Shown: in pieces, positions 25,499 through 34,509 of the stretch
How positions within the stretch are numbered: the first letter of the stretch is position 1
Layout of the letters: every line of letters begins with the position of its first letter
Assembly (NCBI GenBank): GCA_001443525.1
Contig: LKPX01000017.1
Location: 1-52,941, forward strand
Length of the DNA: 52,941 nucleotides
Source of the DNA: Desulfobacteraceae bacterium RAAP-1
GTDB lineage: Bacteria > Desulfobacterota > Desulfobacteria > Desulfobacterales > Desulfatirhabdiaceae
Direction: 5' to 3'
Made by a program: the position numbers and the translations under genes
The notes under the pieces: model-generated
What the model was told of the DNA's origin: nothing
Databases searched by the model: none
Seen by the model: the letters and a program-made list of their open reading frames with translations, nothing else

Positions 25499-27430
25499 AT
25501 GTCCCATTCGCGCAATGTGTATCTGGATATGAAAACCCTGGAAGAGGCTCGCGCCATTTTGTTTTCGACGTTTAAATCTGCGGGAATGCCGGCCTCTGAA
25601 ACACTGCCGGTTTCTGATGCCATCGGAAGGGTGCTGGCGGAGGCTGTGACAGCGCGGCTGTCTTCCCCCAGCTTTCACGCCGCGGCCATGGACGGCTTTG
25701 CGGTTCTGGCCGAAACCACTTTCGGCGTCAGCGAATCCAGGCCCCAAAAGCTCATTTTGGGGCAAGACGCCTTTGCAGTCAATACCGGCCATGTGCTGCC
25801 GGAAAATACCGATGCCGTAATCATGATTGAACATGTTCACGCGGTCGGTGATGGTCTGATACAGATCGAGGCGCCGGTTTTTCCATGGCAGAACGTACGC
25901 AGAATGGGAGAAGACATTGTGGCGACCGAACTTTTGTTCCCGCAAAACCACAAGATAACCCCATACAGCATCGGCGCGCTGATTTCCGGAGGCGTGTTAT
26001 CGGTCAAAGTCCGCAAAAAACCCCATGTGCTGATTATTCCCACAGGCTCTGAGCTGGTGGACTGCCGCACGACGCCCATCGAATCCCTGAAGCCGGGTCA
26101 GGTGCTGGAATCCAACGCCACAGTCCTATCCGCGCTGGTGGAAGCATGGGGCGGCCGCCCTCAGCGCGGCGATATGATCCGGGATGATCTGAAAACCCTC
26201 ACGGATGCTTTGCAAAACGCCTGTGAAGGAGATGCAGATATCGTTCTGACCGTCGGCGGATCTTCCGCAGGTTCGGAGGATTTCAGCCGGGCGGCTATTC
26301 AGGAGCTTGGAGAGGTGCTGGTTCACGGCGTTACCATGATGCCGGGCAAACCTGTTATTATGGGGGTTATCCACAACAAGCCTGTTTTCGGTATTCCAGG
26401 ATATCCGGTATCCGCCATCGTCGCCTTTGAACAACTCGCAGGACCTCTGATCGCCATGATGCTGGGGCAGCCGGAACCTCAGCGGCCCGTAGCAACGGTC
26501 GAACCCATCCGGAAAATTCCTTCGAAAGCCGGTCTGGAAGAGTTCCTTCGGGTGCAACTGGGCAATGTCAATGGGCGGATTGTCGCAATTCCACTGCCCC
26601 GCGGCGCGGGATGTATCACCACCCTGACGAAGGCGGACGGCATTATCCGCATTCCCCGCCACAGCGAAGGCATCATGGAAAACGAGCCGGTGCAGGCAGA
26701 ACTGCTGCGTCCCCTGTCTTCTATCAACAACACCGTTGTCGTGGTCGGCAGCCATGACAATACGCTGGATGTGTTGTCGGATATGATCAGCGCCCGCTAC
26801 CCCGGTATGGTGTTGTCATCGAGCCATGTGGGCAGTATGGGGGGATTGATGGCCATCAGAAAAGGGGTGTGCCATATAGCCGGATCGCATCTGCTCAATA
26901 CCGAAGACGGCTCATATAATCTTTCCTACATCCGGAAATTTCTGCCCGATACGCCGGTCAAACGGGTGCAACTTGTATTCAGGGATCAGGGGCTGATGGT
27001 GGCTTCCGGAAATCCGAAACACATTCAGGGCATCGAGGATCTGTCTCGAAAAGATATTCGCTTCATCAACCGCCAGACGGGTTCCGGCACCCGTATTCTT
27101 CTGGATTACCGGCTGAATCAGTTGCATATGAATTCTGAAGATATCGCAGGCTATGACACGGATGAATTCACGCATATGGCTGTAGCCGCCGCCGTTCTGA
27201 GCGGAACCGCAGATGCAGGACTGGGCATTTCTGCTGCCGCCGGAGCGCTGAATCTGGATTTTATCCCTGTAGTTACCGAACAATATGATCTGATTATTCC
27301 CGAAATATTTTTTGAAACCGAAAACATTCAGCGTCTGCTGAATGTCATCCGCTCAGACATGTTCAAGGAAAAAGTCAACCGGCTGGGCGGATATCACACG
27401 GAAAGAACCGGTGAGGTTCTTGAATCTTAA
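25499..27430 (+). CDS. moeA: MoeA paralogue fused to a periplasmic-binding-like domain
   Basis: A 643-residue protein. Residues 1 to about 405 are a full MoeA (AAAMDGFAVLAE, IPTGSELVD, LTVGGSSAGSEDF, MPGKPVIMG, GIPGYPVSAIVAFE). From about 410 to 625 comes a domain like PBP/LysR ligand-binding domains (VVGSHDNTLDVLSDMI, HVGSMGGLMAIRKGVCHIAGSHLL, RFINRQTGSGTRILLDY, AVLSGTADAGLGISAAA), the kind seen in molybdate sensors. There is no DNA-binding domain or signal peptide, so it probably binds oxyanion or cofactor in the cytoplasm. GTAAGGAGATAT precedes ATG 25499. This fusion is known in sulfate reducers and archaea. Confidence 0.92.
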   Translation: MSHSRNVYLDMKTLEEARAILFSTFKSAGMPASETLPVSDAIGRVLAEAVTARLSSPSFHAAAMDGFAVLAETTFGVSESRPQKLILGQDAFAVNTGHVLPENTDAVIMIEHVHAVGDGLIQIEAPVFPWQNVRRMGEDIVATELLFPQNHKITPYSIGALISGGVLSVKVRKKPHVLIIPTGSELVDCRTTPIESLKPGQVLESNATVLSALVEAWGGRPQRGDMIRDDLKTLTDALQNACEGDADIVLTVGGSSAGSEDFSRAAIQELGEVLVHGVTMMPGKPVIMGVIHNKPVFGIPGYPVSAIVAFEQLAGPLIAMMLGQPEPQRPVATVEPIRKIPSKAGLEEFLRVQLGNVNGRIVAIPLPRGAGCITTLTKADGIIRIPRHSEGIMENEPVQAELLRPLSSINNTVVVVGSHDNTLDVLSDMISARYPGMVLSSSHVGSMGGLMAIRKGVCHIAGSHLLNTEDGSYNLSYIRKFLPDTPVKRVQLVFRDQGLMVASGNPKHIQGIEDLSRKDIRFINRQTGSGTRILLDYRLNQLHMNSEDIAGYDTDEFTHMAVAAAVLSGTADAGLGISAAAGALNLDFIPVVTEQYDLIIPEIFFETENIQRLLNVIRSDMFKEKVNRLGGYHTERTGEVLES

Positions 27431-27452
27431 ACCCAAAAAGGAGAGAAGCGCC

Positions 27453-27989
27453 ATGATTGGAGAGCGATTGTGTCACGCAATGAACGAACAGATTAAAAAC
27501 GAACTGGAGTCCTATTACATCTACCTGTCCATGACCGGCTGGCTGCACGCCAGAAATCTGGACGGCATGGCCCACTGGATGCGCTGTCAGGCTCATGAGG
27601 AAATGATTCACGCCATGAAATTCTTTGACCATATTCATGACAGGGGCGGAAAAGTCGTACTGCTGAATCTGAATCAATTGAAAACAGACTGGACATCTCC
27701 CCTGGAAATCTGGGAAGACACCCTGCATCACGAACAGTTCATATCCGGCAAAATCAATGATCTGACCACGATCGCCCGTGAGGAAAAAGACTACACATCA
27801 GAGCCGATGCTGGCGTGGTTTTCAAAAGAGCAACTGGAAGAAGAAGCCACCGCCAGCAAAATGCTGGAACAAATCAGAATGATCGAAAGCAACCAGACCG
27901 GCATTCTGCTTCTGGACCGTGAACTTGGCGCCAGGGTATTTCCGGCGGGATCTCCTCTGGATCCTTTGGCCTACAATGTTCCGGCCTGA
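27453..27989 (+). CDS. Non-heme ferritin
   Basis: A 178-residue ferritin. Diiron-site residues lie where expected: Glu17 (KNELES), Glu50 and His53 (EEMIH), with later Glu residues in HHEQF and the EEEATASKMLEQIRMI helix. It oxidises Fe2+ and stores iron in a 24-mer, limiting oxidative damage. AAAGGAGAGAAGCGCC precedes ATG 27453. It lies 22 bp after the MoeA fusion and may share its transcript, although no functional link is evident. Confidence 0.93.
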   Translation: MIGERLCHAMNEQIKNELESYYIYLSMTGWLHARNLDGMAHWMRCQAHEEMIHAMKFFDHIHDRGGKVVLLNLNQLKTDWTSPLEIWEDTLHHEQFISGKINDLTTIAREEKDYTSEPMLAWFSKEQLEEEATASKMLEQIRMIESNQTGILLLDRELGARVFPAGSPLDPLAYNVPA

Positions 27990-27995
27990 AACCCA

Positions 27996-28040
27996 AAGGG
28001 GGGCAAACCGGTGCGTCGCCGGAGACATCTCCCCTTCTTT
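27996..28040 (+). terminator. Possible terminator after ferritin
   Basis: AAGGGGGG (27996-28003) can pair with CTCCCCTT (28029-28036), enclosing an inner CCGG/CCGG pair, followed by CTTT. The T run is short. Confidence 0.4.
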
Positions 28041-28061
28041 CCTGCCAGCCGCCGCTGTGGT

Positions 28062-28955
28062 TTAAGGTATCCGCATCCACGCAAGGAGCAGCATACCCAG
28101 AACAGCGGCGAGCGACAGATGCTGAATCAGCGAAGATGGCCGTCTGACGGTGAATATCTCAAACAAACAGCCTGAAGCAATACCGCCGGCAAACCCGAAA
28201 AGATGAGCGATAATGTCGGTATGCGCGCCGGCGCTGAAGAGCCCCAGCAGACAGACGCCACCTCCCAGCGGAAGCCATGCCCTGAACCGCTGGGAGGCAT
28301 CCCGGATTTTTCTGAAAAACTGATGCGCAACCAGAATGCCCACAGCACCGAATACCGCTGTAGAAGCACCAACAGACACATGTCCGCTGTGATAAAGGAG
28401 CGCCGTGAAGTAATTTCCAAAGGCGCCTGACAAGACAACTGAAAGCAGCCCCATTCCAAATCCCTGAATGCCGCACACAGGGGTGACAAAAATCACGATT
28501 CCCGCCACATTACCGATTAAATGGACAGACCCTGAATGAATCATCAATGCCGTGACCACACGGTAAAGTTCACCATGACAGACGGCGTCGGCAGAAAGAC
28601 CGAATTTTTCGATATATCCGCCAATGCCGCCATTGCGGATCATGGCAATATGGCAGACCAGTATCACCAGCGCCGGCCACAGCCCGCCGGAATTATCATA
28701 CCAGCTTTCAGCAGCGTCTGTACTTTCTTTCCTGCCGAAGTCCGATTCCAGATAATAGGTTCGGATTTCTGAAAGCGCTTTTTCGTAATCGTTCTGCCAG
28801 ACCAGGATTGTCCATCGCAATTCATCCTCTCTGGACACATGGCAGACGATTCCCGCGGAGGCCAGCACCAGAATGCAGATATTGGCTTCTTCTTCAGAAA
28901 GATTGGTCAGAAGCTCGATCACACAGTTCACTCTAACGGCTACATACCTCAACAA
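28062..28955 (-). CDS. Rhomboid-family intramembrane serine protease
   Basis: A 297-residue membrane protease with six helices. The catalytic pair is Ser198 in GASTAVFG and His251 in IIAHLFGF; HLIGN (His145, Asn149) gives the oxyanion residues. An N-terminal cytoplasmic domain of about 75 residues (LSEEEANICILVLASAGI) precedes the helices. ATG 28955 is used here; a GTG at 28931 (VNCVIELL) is an alternative, because the first residues lie next to a repeat fragment. It is the last gene of the der-rarA-acetyltransferase series on this strand. Confidence 0.9.
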   Translation of the reverse strand: MLRYVAVRVNCVIELLTNLSEEEANICILVLASAGIVCHVSREDELRWTILVWQNDYEKALSEIRTYYLESDFGRKESTDAAESWYDNSGGLWPALVILVCHIAMIRNGGIGGYIEKFGLSADAVCHGELYRVVTALMIHSGSVHLIGNVAGIVIFVTPVCGIQGFGMGLLSVVLSGAFGNYFTALLYHSGHVSVGASTAVFGAVGILVAHQFFRKIRDASQRFRAWLPLGGGVCLLGLFSAGAHTDIIAHLFGFAGGIASGCLFEIFTVRRPSSLIQHLSLAAVLGMLLLAWMRIP

Positions 28956-28979
28956 CTTTGTAAAAAGTTTGCAGGTTGC
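28952..28979 (-). repeat. Fragment of the dispersed repeat
   Basis: ACAACTTTGTAAAAAGTTTGCAGG matches the outer arm of the family. It bridges the stop of the acetyltransferase gene and the start of the rhomboid gene; the rest of the element is missing. Confidence 0.6.
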
Positions 28980-29446
28980 TATGAAGCATATTCCAGTTCC
29001 TTCATCATGGCGATTTCATCGCAGTCCGGAAACTTGACGCAAGTCAGGCAGCCGCCCCAAATCTTAAGAGGAAGCCGGGATCGGTCAATACGGACAAACC
29101 CCAGTCGCTGGAAAAAATTGGGCCGGTATGTCAACGTGAATAGATGGATAATGCGGTACTCCCGCGCCTCGGCAATGGCGAAATTGGTCAGTTCGGAACC
29201 GATACCCTTGTTCAATTGTTCAGGCAAGACCGCCAGAGACCTGATTTCCGCCAGGTCTTCCCAGCAGAACTGAAGCGCGCAGCAGGCAATTACCTGATCA
29301 TCTTCCGGACGGACATACACGGAAAAATCTCTCAAGTGGTCATAAAGTTCGGTCAGCGGCCTGGGCAGCAAATCTCCCTTGTCGCCATAATGCTGCAGCA
29401 GACCGTGAATCGCCTTGATATCTTTCAACATGGCTTTTCGTATCAT
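28979..29446 (-). CDS. Short GNAT N-acetyltransferase, ArgA-like
   Basis: A 155-residue GNAT protein. The acetyl-CoA loop is VLPEQLNKGIGSELTNFAIAEA; other landmarks are LLPRPLTELYDHLRDF, CWEDLAEIRSLAV, FTLTYRPNFFQRLGF and a Cys-bearing tail CLTCVKFPDCDEIAMM. This whole pattern is that of the short, stand-alone N-acetylglutamate synthases (as in Mycobacterium Rv2747), which start arginine synthesis without the kinase-like domain of classical ArgA. The assignment rests on pattern, not on arg neighbours: rarA and a rhomboid gene flank it. Confidence 0.75.
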   Translation of the reverse strand: MIRKAMLKDIKAIHGLLQHYGDKGDLLPRPLTELYDHLRDFSVYVRPEDDQVIACCALQFCWEDLAEIRSLAVLPEQLNKGIGSELTNFAIAEAREYRIIHLFTLTYRPNFFQRLGFVRIDRSRLPLKIWGGCLTCVKFPDCDEIAMMKELEYAS

Positions 29447-29498
29447 AATTTTTTCCTGATTATCATTTTTTATTTGATTTTTTCCGTTATCCAGCCTT

Positions 29499-30866
29499 TC
29501 AGGATGATCCCTTCGAACGGCTTTCAGAGCGCAATTTTTTCCAGTACGCCATCCGCTGCTGGACGGTCTTTTCGTAGCCGCGATCCGACGGGTGATAAAA
29601 ATGCCGTTCTTTCAACGCTTCCGGCAGATAATCCTGCGGGACAAATGCATCCTGAAAATCATGAGCGTACTGATAGCCGTCTCCATATCCCAGCTCTTTC
29701 ATCAGACGGGTGGGCGCATTTCGGATATGAAACGGCACCGGAAGCGCTCCGGATTCTTTCGCGGTCCGCAGCGCTTTTCCCAGCGCCACATAAACACTGT
29801 TGCTTTTGGGGGCAGTCGCCAGATAGACGACCGCCTGCGCCAGCGCCAGTTCACCCTCAGGGCTTCCCAGCATCCGGAAGGCTTCTGTGGCCCGTAAAGC
29901 GATATCGAGGGCGTAGGGGTCCGCATTGCCGATATCTTCCGACGCAAACCGGATCATGCGTCTTGCCACATACAGCGGATCCTCGCCCGACGCCAGCATC
30001 CGCGCCAGCCAGTACAGCGCTGCATCCGGATCGCTGCCCCTTAAACTCTTGTGCAGCGCCGAGATCAGATTATAGTGTTCTTCTCCGGATTTGTCGTAGA
30101 GCAGGGCTTTTTTCTGCGCGGCTTTTTCAATATCGCTTGCCGTGATTTCACGGGATTCAGGAGCGTCTGCCGCCGCAATTTCAGACATTACCAGAGATGC
30201 CGCGGTTTCAAGGCTGTTGAGAGCGCTTCGGGCGTCGCCATCCGCCATCTGAACCAGAGCCGCCACCGCATCGGAAGCAATGGTCAGCGCGGTTTTCCCC
30301 AGCCCTCGTTCCGTATCACTCAGGGCATTGCGGATAATGGATTCAAGGGCTTCCGCCGACAGCATCTTCAGTACGATCACCCGACAGCGGGACATCAGCG
30401 CCGGAATGACTTCGAACGACGGATTTTCGGTTGTGGCGCCGATCAGCGTAATCAGCCCGCTTTCCACATGCGGCAGAAAGGCATCCTGCTGCGATTTATT
30501 GAACCGGTGAATTTCATCCACAAACAGAATGGTTCTTTTACGATAAAGCCGCTGCTGATCGGATGCAATTCCGATAACCGCCCGAATATCCTTGACGCCG
30601 GAAAGCACCGCGGAAAAGTGTACAAAATGACATTTGGTTTCACGGGCGACAATCCGGGCGAGCGTGGTTTTACCGCATCCGGGTGGTCCCCAGAGAATCA
30701 TGGAAAATATGCGATCGCTGGAAATGGCGTGACGTAGCGGCGTCCCCTCTCCCACCACTTCCGGCTGCCCTCGAAACTCGTCGAGCGTCTTAGGACGCAT
30801 GCGTTCGGCCAGAGGATGCGACGCTTCAGCGGTGATCTGCGCCTGAAAATCGAAAATATCTGTCAT
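29499..30866 (-). CDS. rarA: Replication-associated recombination ATPase RarA/MgsA
   Basis: A 455-residue AAA+ ATPase related to clamp loaders. Walker A is LWGPPGCGKTTLAR (near residue 60), Walker B is TILFVDEIHRFNKSQQDAFLPHVE, and sensor 1 lies in LIGATTENPSFEV. The C-terminal tetramerisation part holds LYWLARMLASGEDPLYVARRMIRFASEDIGNAD and ends HDFQDAFVPQDYLPEALKERHFYHPSDRGYE. It acts at stalled forks. It starts 6 bp after the stop of der, so they form one unit. Confidence 0.96.
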   Translation of the reverse strand: MTDIFDFQAQITAEASHPLAERMRPKTLDEFRGQPEVVGEGTPLRHAISSDRIFSMILWGPPGCGKTTLARIVARETKCHFVHFSAVLSGVKDIRAVIGIASDQQRLYRKRTILFVDEIHRFNKSQQDAFLPHVESGLITLIGATTENPSFEVIPALMSRCRVIVLKMLSAEALESIIRNALSDTERGLGKTALTIASDAVAALVQMADGDARSALNSLETAASLVMSEIAAADAPESREITASDIEKAAQKKALLYDKSGEEHYNLISALHKSLRGSDPDAALYWLARMLASGEDPLYVARRMIRFASEDIGNADPYALDIALRATEAFRMLGSPEGELALAQAVVYLATAPKSNSVYVALGKALRTAKESGALPVPFHIRNAPTRLMKELGYGDGYQYAHDFQDAFVPQDYLPEALKERHFYHPSDRGYEKTVQQRMAYWKKLRSESRSKGSS

Positions 30867-30872
30867 GATCTG

Positions 30873-32204
30873 TTATGGATTTCTGTTGCCGCGTTCCCGG
30901 AACATCATGCGGATGGGCGTATGATGCAATCCAAACGCCATTCGTATCTGATTGATCAGATAGCGCTCATATGAAAAATGAACGCCTTCGGGAGCGTTGA
31001 CAAAAGCCACAAACGCCGGCGGTTTAACGGAAACCTGGGCGGCGTAATAAAATCTGAGGCGTTTGCCTTTGTATATCGGCGGCTCTTTATCCTGCGTTAC
31101 CTGTTCGATAAGCCTGTTCAATGGTCCTGTCCCGATACGGGTGGCATACTGAGCATAGACGGCATCCACCTGACCGAAAATGGAGGCCACCCGCAGCCCG
31201 GTGCGCGCGGAAATGGTGATAGCCGGCGCAAAATTCAGAAACTTGGCGTTGTATCTCAGATCATCCAGATATCGCTTGACGTTTTTTTTCTCTTTATCCA
31301 CCACATCCCATTTATTGAGAAGCAAAATACAGCCGCAGCCCTTTTCAAACGCGTACCCGGCCACATGAATGTCCTGCTCGGTGATGCCTTCTTCAGCATC
31401 CAGAACGATCAGCGCCACATCACAGCGATCCATGCTCTTGAGGGATTTAATGATTGAAAATTTTTCAATTTTTTCATCCACCTTTGACTTGCGGCGGATT
31501 CCCGCCGTATCTATCAAAAGATAAGATTTGTCTTCCCGATGACATACGGTATCTATCGCATCCCGGGTGGTGCCGGGAATATCACTTACCAGTAGCCTGT
31601 CTTCCCCCAGGAGACGATTGATCAGAGACGATTTGCCCACATTGGGCCTTCCGACCACCGCGATCTTGATGCGCTCGGGGGTCGCCTGAAGCGCCTCCTG
31701 CCGGGAATCCTCCGGAAAAATACGTATCAGCGCATCCAGAAAATCCGGCACCCCGTAATTATGTTCCGCGGACAGCGAAAAAAGCGTGTCGATACCCAGG
31801 GCATAAAACTCGAAAAGATGGCCTTCACGCTCCAGGCCGTCGATTTTATTCACCACATACAGTACCGGTTGGGATACAGACCGCAGCAGATCCAGAATGT
31901 CCCTGTCATACGGGGAAAGTCCGGATTTACCGTCCATCACCATAACAATGACGGCGGCGTCCTGTACGGCCTGAAGCACTTGAGCACGGACCAGCGGAGA
32001 AAACATATCTGCATCGCCGGCCTGAAAACCGCCGGTATCCACGACGGAAAACGCCACATCTTCCCATACGGCGTCGCCATAATGGCGATCCCTTGTAACA
32101 CCGGGATGGTTATCCACCAGGGCATTCTGGGTCCGGGTGATACGATTGAACAGCGTCGATTTGCCGACATTAGGTCTTCCCACAAGCGCTACAACAGGTT
32201 TCAT
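30873..32204 (-). CDS. der: Ribosome assembly GTPase Der (EngA)
   Basis: A 443-residue protein with two consecutive Era-like GTPase domains and a C-terminal KH-like domain, the arrangement unique to Der. G1 motifs: LVGRPNVGKSTLF (residue about 6) and VVGRPNVGKSSLI (about 180). G3: DTGGF and DTAGI. G4: NKID and NKWD. It is needed for 50S subunit assembly. First gene of the der-rarA series; a truncated repeat lies 22 bp before its start. Confidence 0.97.
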   Translation of the reverse strand: MKPVVALVGRPNVGKSTLFNRITRTQNALVDNHPGVTRDRHYGDAVWEDVAFSVVDTGGFQAGDADMFSPLVRAQVLQAVQDAAVIVMVMDGKSGLSPYDRDILDLLRSVSQPVLYVVNKIDGLEREGHLFEFYALGIDTLFSLSAEHNYGVPDFLDALIRIFPEDSRQEALQATPERIKIAVVGRPNVGKSSLINRLLGEDRLLVSDIPGTTRDAIDTVCHREDKSYLLIDTAGIRRKSKVDEKIEKFSIIKSLKSMDRCDVALIVLDAEEGITEQDIHVAGYAFEKGCGCILLLNKWDVVDKEKKNVKRYLDDLRYNAKFLNFAPAITISARTGLRVASIFGQVDAVYAQYATRIGTGPLNRLIEQVTQDKEPPIYKGKRLRFYYAAQVSVKPPAFVAFVNAPEGVHFSYERYLINQIRMAFGLHHTPIRMMFRERGNRNP

Positions 32205-32225
32205 ATTTGTTTTCCAGATAATATT

Positions 32226-32313
32226 GATGCCTTCTTAACAAGTCGAATTTCGGATGACTTCGTAAAATATTCGCAGGCAAGGCGCGCAAATCCGCAAGGA
32301 ATGAAGCGTACTT
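32226..32313 (+). repeat. Dispersed palindromic repeat, copy E (left half only)
   Basis: Half-copy from 32226 (GATGCCTTCTTAACAAGTCG) and the left core arm up to AAGCGTACTT at 32313. The element stops exactly at its central hairpin; the right arm is absent. It lies between der and ilvA, which are divergent. Confidence 0.8.
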
Positions 32314-32416
32314 AACCCCTTCAGAAGCTTTTGAGTTTAATTAATTTTCGTCTTCCTTGCAATGATTAAAACGATATGATACGAAGCCATATCACCTCAA
32401 CGATAAGAGGCGTCAT

Positions 32417-33676
32417 ATGAAACCGGATACCCCCATCGCCATTTCGCGGCAGCAGTTTGAGGATGCTGCTGCACGGATTGCCCCGCTCGTTCTCCGCACA
32501 CCGCTGGTGCATTCCCCAACACTCAGCCGGATGTTTGACAGCGATATTTATCTCAAACTGGAAAATCTCCAAAAAACGGGTTCATTCAAGATACGCGGAG
32601 CGTCTTACAAGATATTGACCCGATTGAAACGTATTACCGGCGGCGTCGTAGCGGCCTCGGCGGGTAACCACGCCCAGGGGGTGGCGCTGGCGGCATCCAG
32701 AGCGGGGATCGAGTCCACCATCGTCATGCCGGAATGGACATCCATTTCCAAGCAGGAAGCCACCCGAAGCTATGGCGGCCAGATTGTGCTTCACGGGAAA
32801 AGTGTCGGAGAAAGCCTCGAAAAGGCCATGGAAATCGCCGCTCAGGGAAAAACCCTCATCCATCCTTACGACGATCTCGATATCATTATCGGTCAGGGAA
32901 CGCTGGGTCTCGAAATTCTGGAAGATCTGCCGGAAGCGCAGATGATCATAGCACCGGTCGGCGGCGGCGGTCTGATATCCGGGCTTGCCCTGGCAGCCGC
33001 GGCCGTGGGTTCTATCGCCCGGATCATCGGCGTACAAACCGTGGTATGCCCGTCCGCCGCCAATGCCCTTCGCCGGGGAAAAATCAAAACCGTTCATGCG
33101 CGCCCCAGCATTGCCGATGGTATCAACGTCCGACAGGTCGGAAAACTTAACTTTAAAATCATGCAGGCGCTGGTGCAACACATTGCACTGGTGGATGAAA
33201 CCAGTATCGCCAGCGCTATTTTGCTGCTTCTGGAACGAAAAAAAATTCTGGCTGAAGGCGCAGGCGCCGTTCCGCTGGCAGGTATTCTCGGCGGCGCTGT
33301 CTCCATACCCAAAAACAGCAAGGTGGTGCTCGTTATCAGTGGCGGCAATCTGGACAGCCCGCTTTTAGGCAGAATTCTGCATCACGGCATGTTAATCAAC
33401 GGGCGTATCATGCGAATACAGATGCAACTGGATGATACCCCCGGCGCGCTGGCCAGGCTGCTGTCTCTGGTCGCTAAACATAAAGCCAATGTTCTTCATA
33501 TATCCCATGACCGCAACGTCACTCACATACCGTTTTTTGTCACCAGTGTTTCCCTGGAACTCGAAACCCGCGGTGCGTCTCATATCCAGGAACTGTTTGA
33601 GGAGATTCAAAAAGCCGGATACGCCATATACGGACGCCATCACACGGATGATCTGCTGCCTTCCAGCACAGACTGA
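32417..33676 (+). CDS. ilvA: Threonine ammonia-lyase with C-terminal ACT domain
   Basis: A 419-residue PLP enzyme converting threonine to 2-oxobutanoate and ammonia for isoleucine synthesis or catabolism. Lys58 in QKTGSFKIRGA is the Schiff-base lysine, GNHAQGVA binds substrate and VGGGGLISG binds the PLP phosphate. The C-terminal 85 residues are a single ACT domain (MQLDDTPGALARLLSLVAKHKANVLHI), as in the shorter TdcB/IlvA class, so feedback control by isoleucine may be weak or absent. AAGAGGCG precedes ATG 32417. Its end overlaps the convergent kinase-like gene by 37 bp. Confidence 0.94.
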   Translation: MKPDTPIAISRQQFEDAAARIAPLVLRTPLVHSPTLSRMFDSDIYLKLENLQKTGSFKIRGASYKILTRLKRITGGVVAASAGNHAQGVALAASRAGIESTIVMPEWTSISKQEATRSYGGQIVLHGKSVGESLEKAMEIAAQGKTLIHPYDDLDIIIGQGTLGLEILEDLPEAQMIIAPVGGGGLISGLALAAAAVGSIARIIGVQTVVCPSAANALRRGKIKTVHARPSIADGINVRQVGKLNFKIMQALVQHIALVDETSIASAILLLLERKKILAEGAGAVPLAGILGGAVSIPKNSKVVLVISGGNLDSPLLGRILHHGMLINGRIMRIQMQLDDTPGALARLLSLVAKHKANVLHISHDRNVTHIPFFVTSVSLELETRGASHIQELFEEIQKAGYAIYGRHHTDDLLPSSTD

Positions 33677-34320
33677 ACCGCTTTGGCCACAGATTCATAC
33701 CGCACATATTCCGTGTTGAAGACCAGATCGTAATTAAGAGGAGCCGTAATGTCCGCATCGAAACAATTCCGGACAAATGCCCTGCGCTTGGCCTCTTGGG
33801 CGGCCACCCGTTTTCTGGCCTCATCTTCCGGAATCTTCAGAAGACGGGAAATATTCTGAACCCGAAGTTCCTGCGGCGCCACAATCCGAATGCTGAGCCG
33901 TTCTTCCGGCGGAAGAATGAAATTGGCGCCTCGACCCGCAATGACGGATTTACCGTGCTCACCGATGATACGAATAATTTTTATGAATTGTTCCACATAC
34001 AGATCCGGCCACAGATAACGCCGGTTAGCCAGCGATGCGACCCAGTCCTCAACGTCTGACAAACGCTCTTTTTCGATGCCATCCAGCATGGAGACATCGA
34101 TATCGGCGCTTTCTGCAAGTTCCTGGATGATATCCCGCTGGAACAGATGATATCCCAGAGCATCGGCAATGCCTCTGGCGACCACCCGGCCACCGCTGCC
34201 AGGCTCCGACGTCACTGTTACCACCGTAACGCCGGAAGCCCCGGTCATTCTGGAGTTATCCCCCCATTTTTCCGTCAATGCCTGGATGAACTTATTGAAT
34301 GAATTGTCTTGAGTATCCAT
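33640..34320 (-). CDS. Cytidylate kinase-like protein
   Basis: A 226-residue protein of the cytidylate-kinase-like family: nucleotide-binding loop VTSEPGSGGRVVARGIADALGY, AGRGANFIL, and LRVQNISRLLKIPEDEARKRVAAQEAKRRAF (lid-like). These proteins are distinct from true Cmk and occur widely in anaerobes; the substrate is not established. AAAGGAT lies upstream of ATG 34320. It overlaps the end of ilvA on the opposite strand by 37 bp, a tight convergent pair without room for a terminator between. Confidence 0.85.
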   Translation of the reverse strand: MDTQDNSFNKFIQALTEKWGDNSRMTGASGVTVVTVTSEPGSGGRVVARGIADALGYHLFQRDIIQELAESADIDVSMLDGIEKERLSDVEDWVASLANRRYLWPDLYVEQFIKIIRIIGEHGKSVIAGRGANFILPPEERLSIRIVAPQELRVQNISRLLKIPEDEARKRVAAQEAKRRAFVRNCFDADITAPLNYDLVFNTEYVRYESVAKAVQSVLEGSRSSV

Positions 34321-34509
34321 ATATCGTGCATCCTTTCAGGTGAGCCATCATTCTATCTCCAATTATGATTACAATTATTTCACGGCGTGACAAGAAAAAT
34401 CATCCACCGCCAGGATTTTCAAATGTACCGGCGTCGATATTTTTCTGTTTTACGCCAAGCGATCATGATATAATGATTTCATTATCAGCCTGTCACAGCG
34501 GAATCCGAC

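Noticed and set aside
29144-30145. A 333-codon open frame opposite rarA and the acetyltransferase
   Set aside because: Both genes on the other strand are clear family members; this frame is Pro/Arg/Ser-rich and has no recognisable domain.
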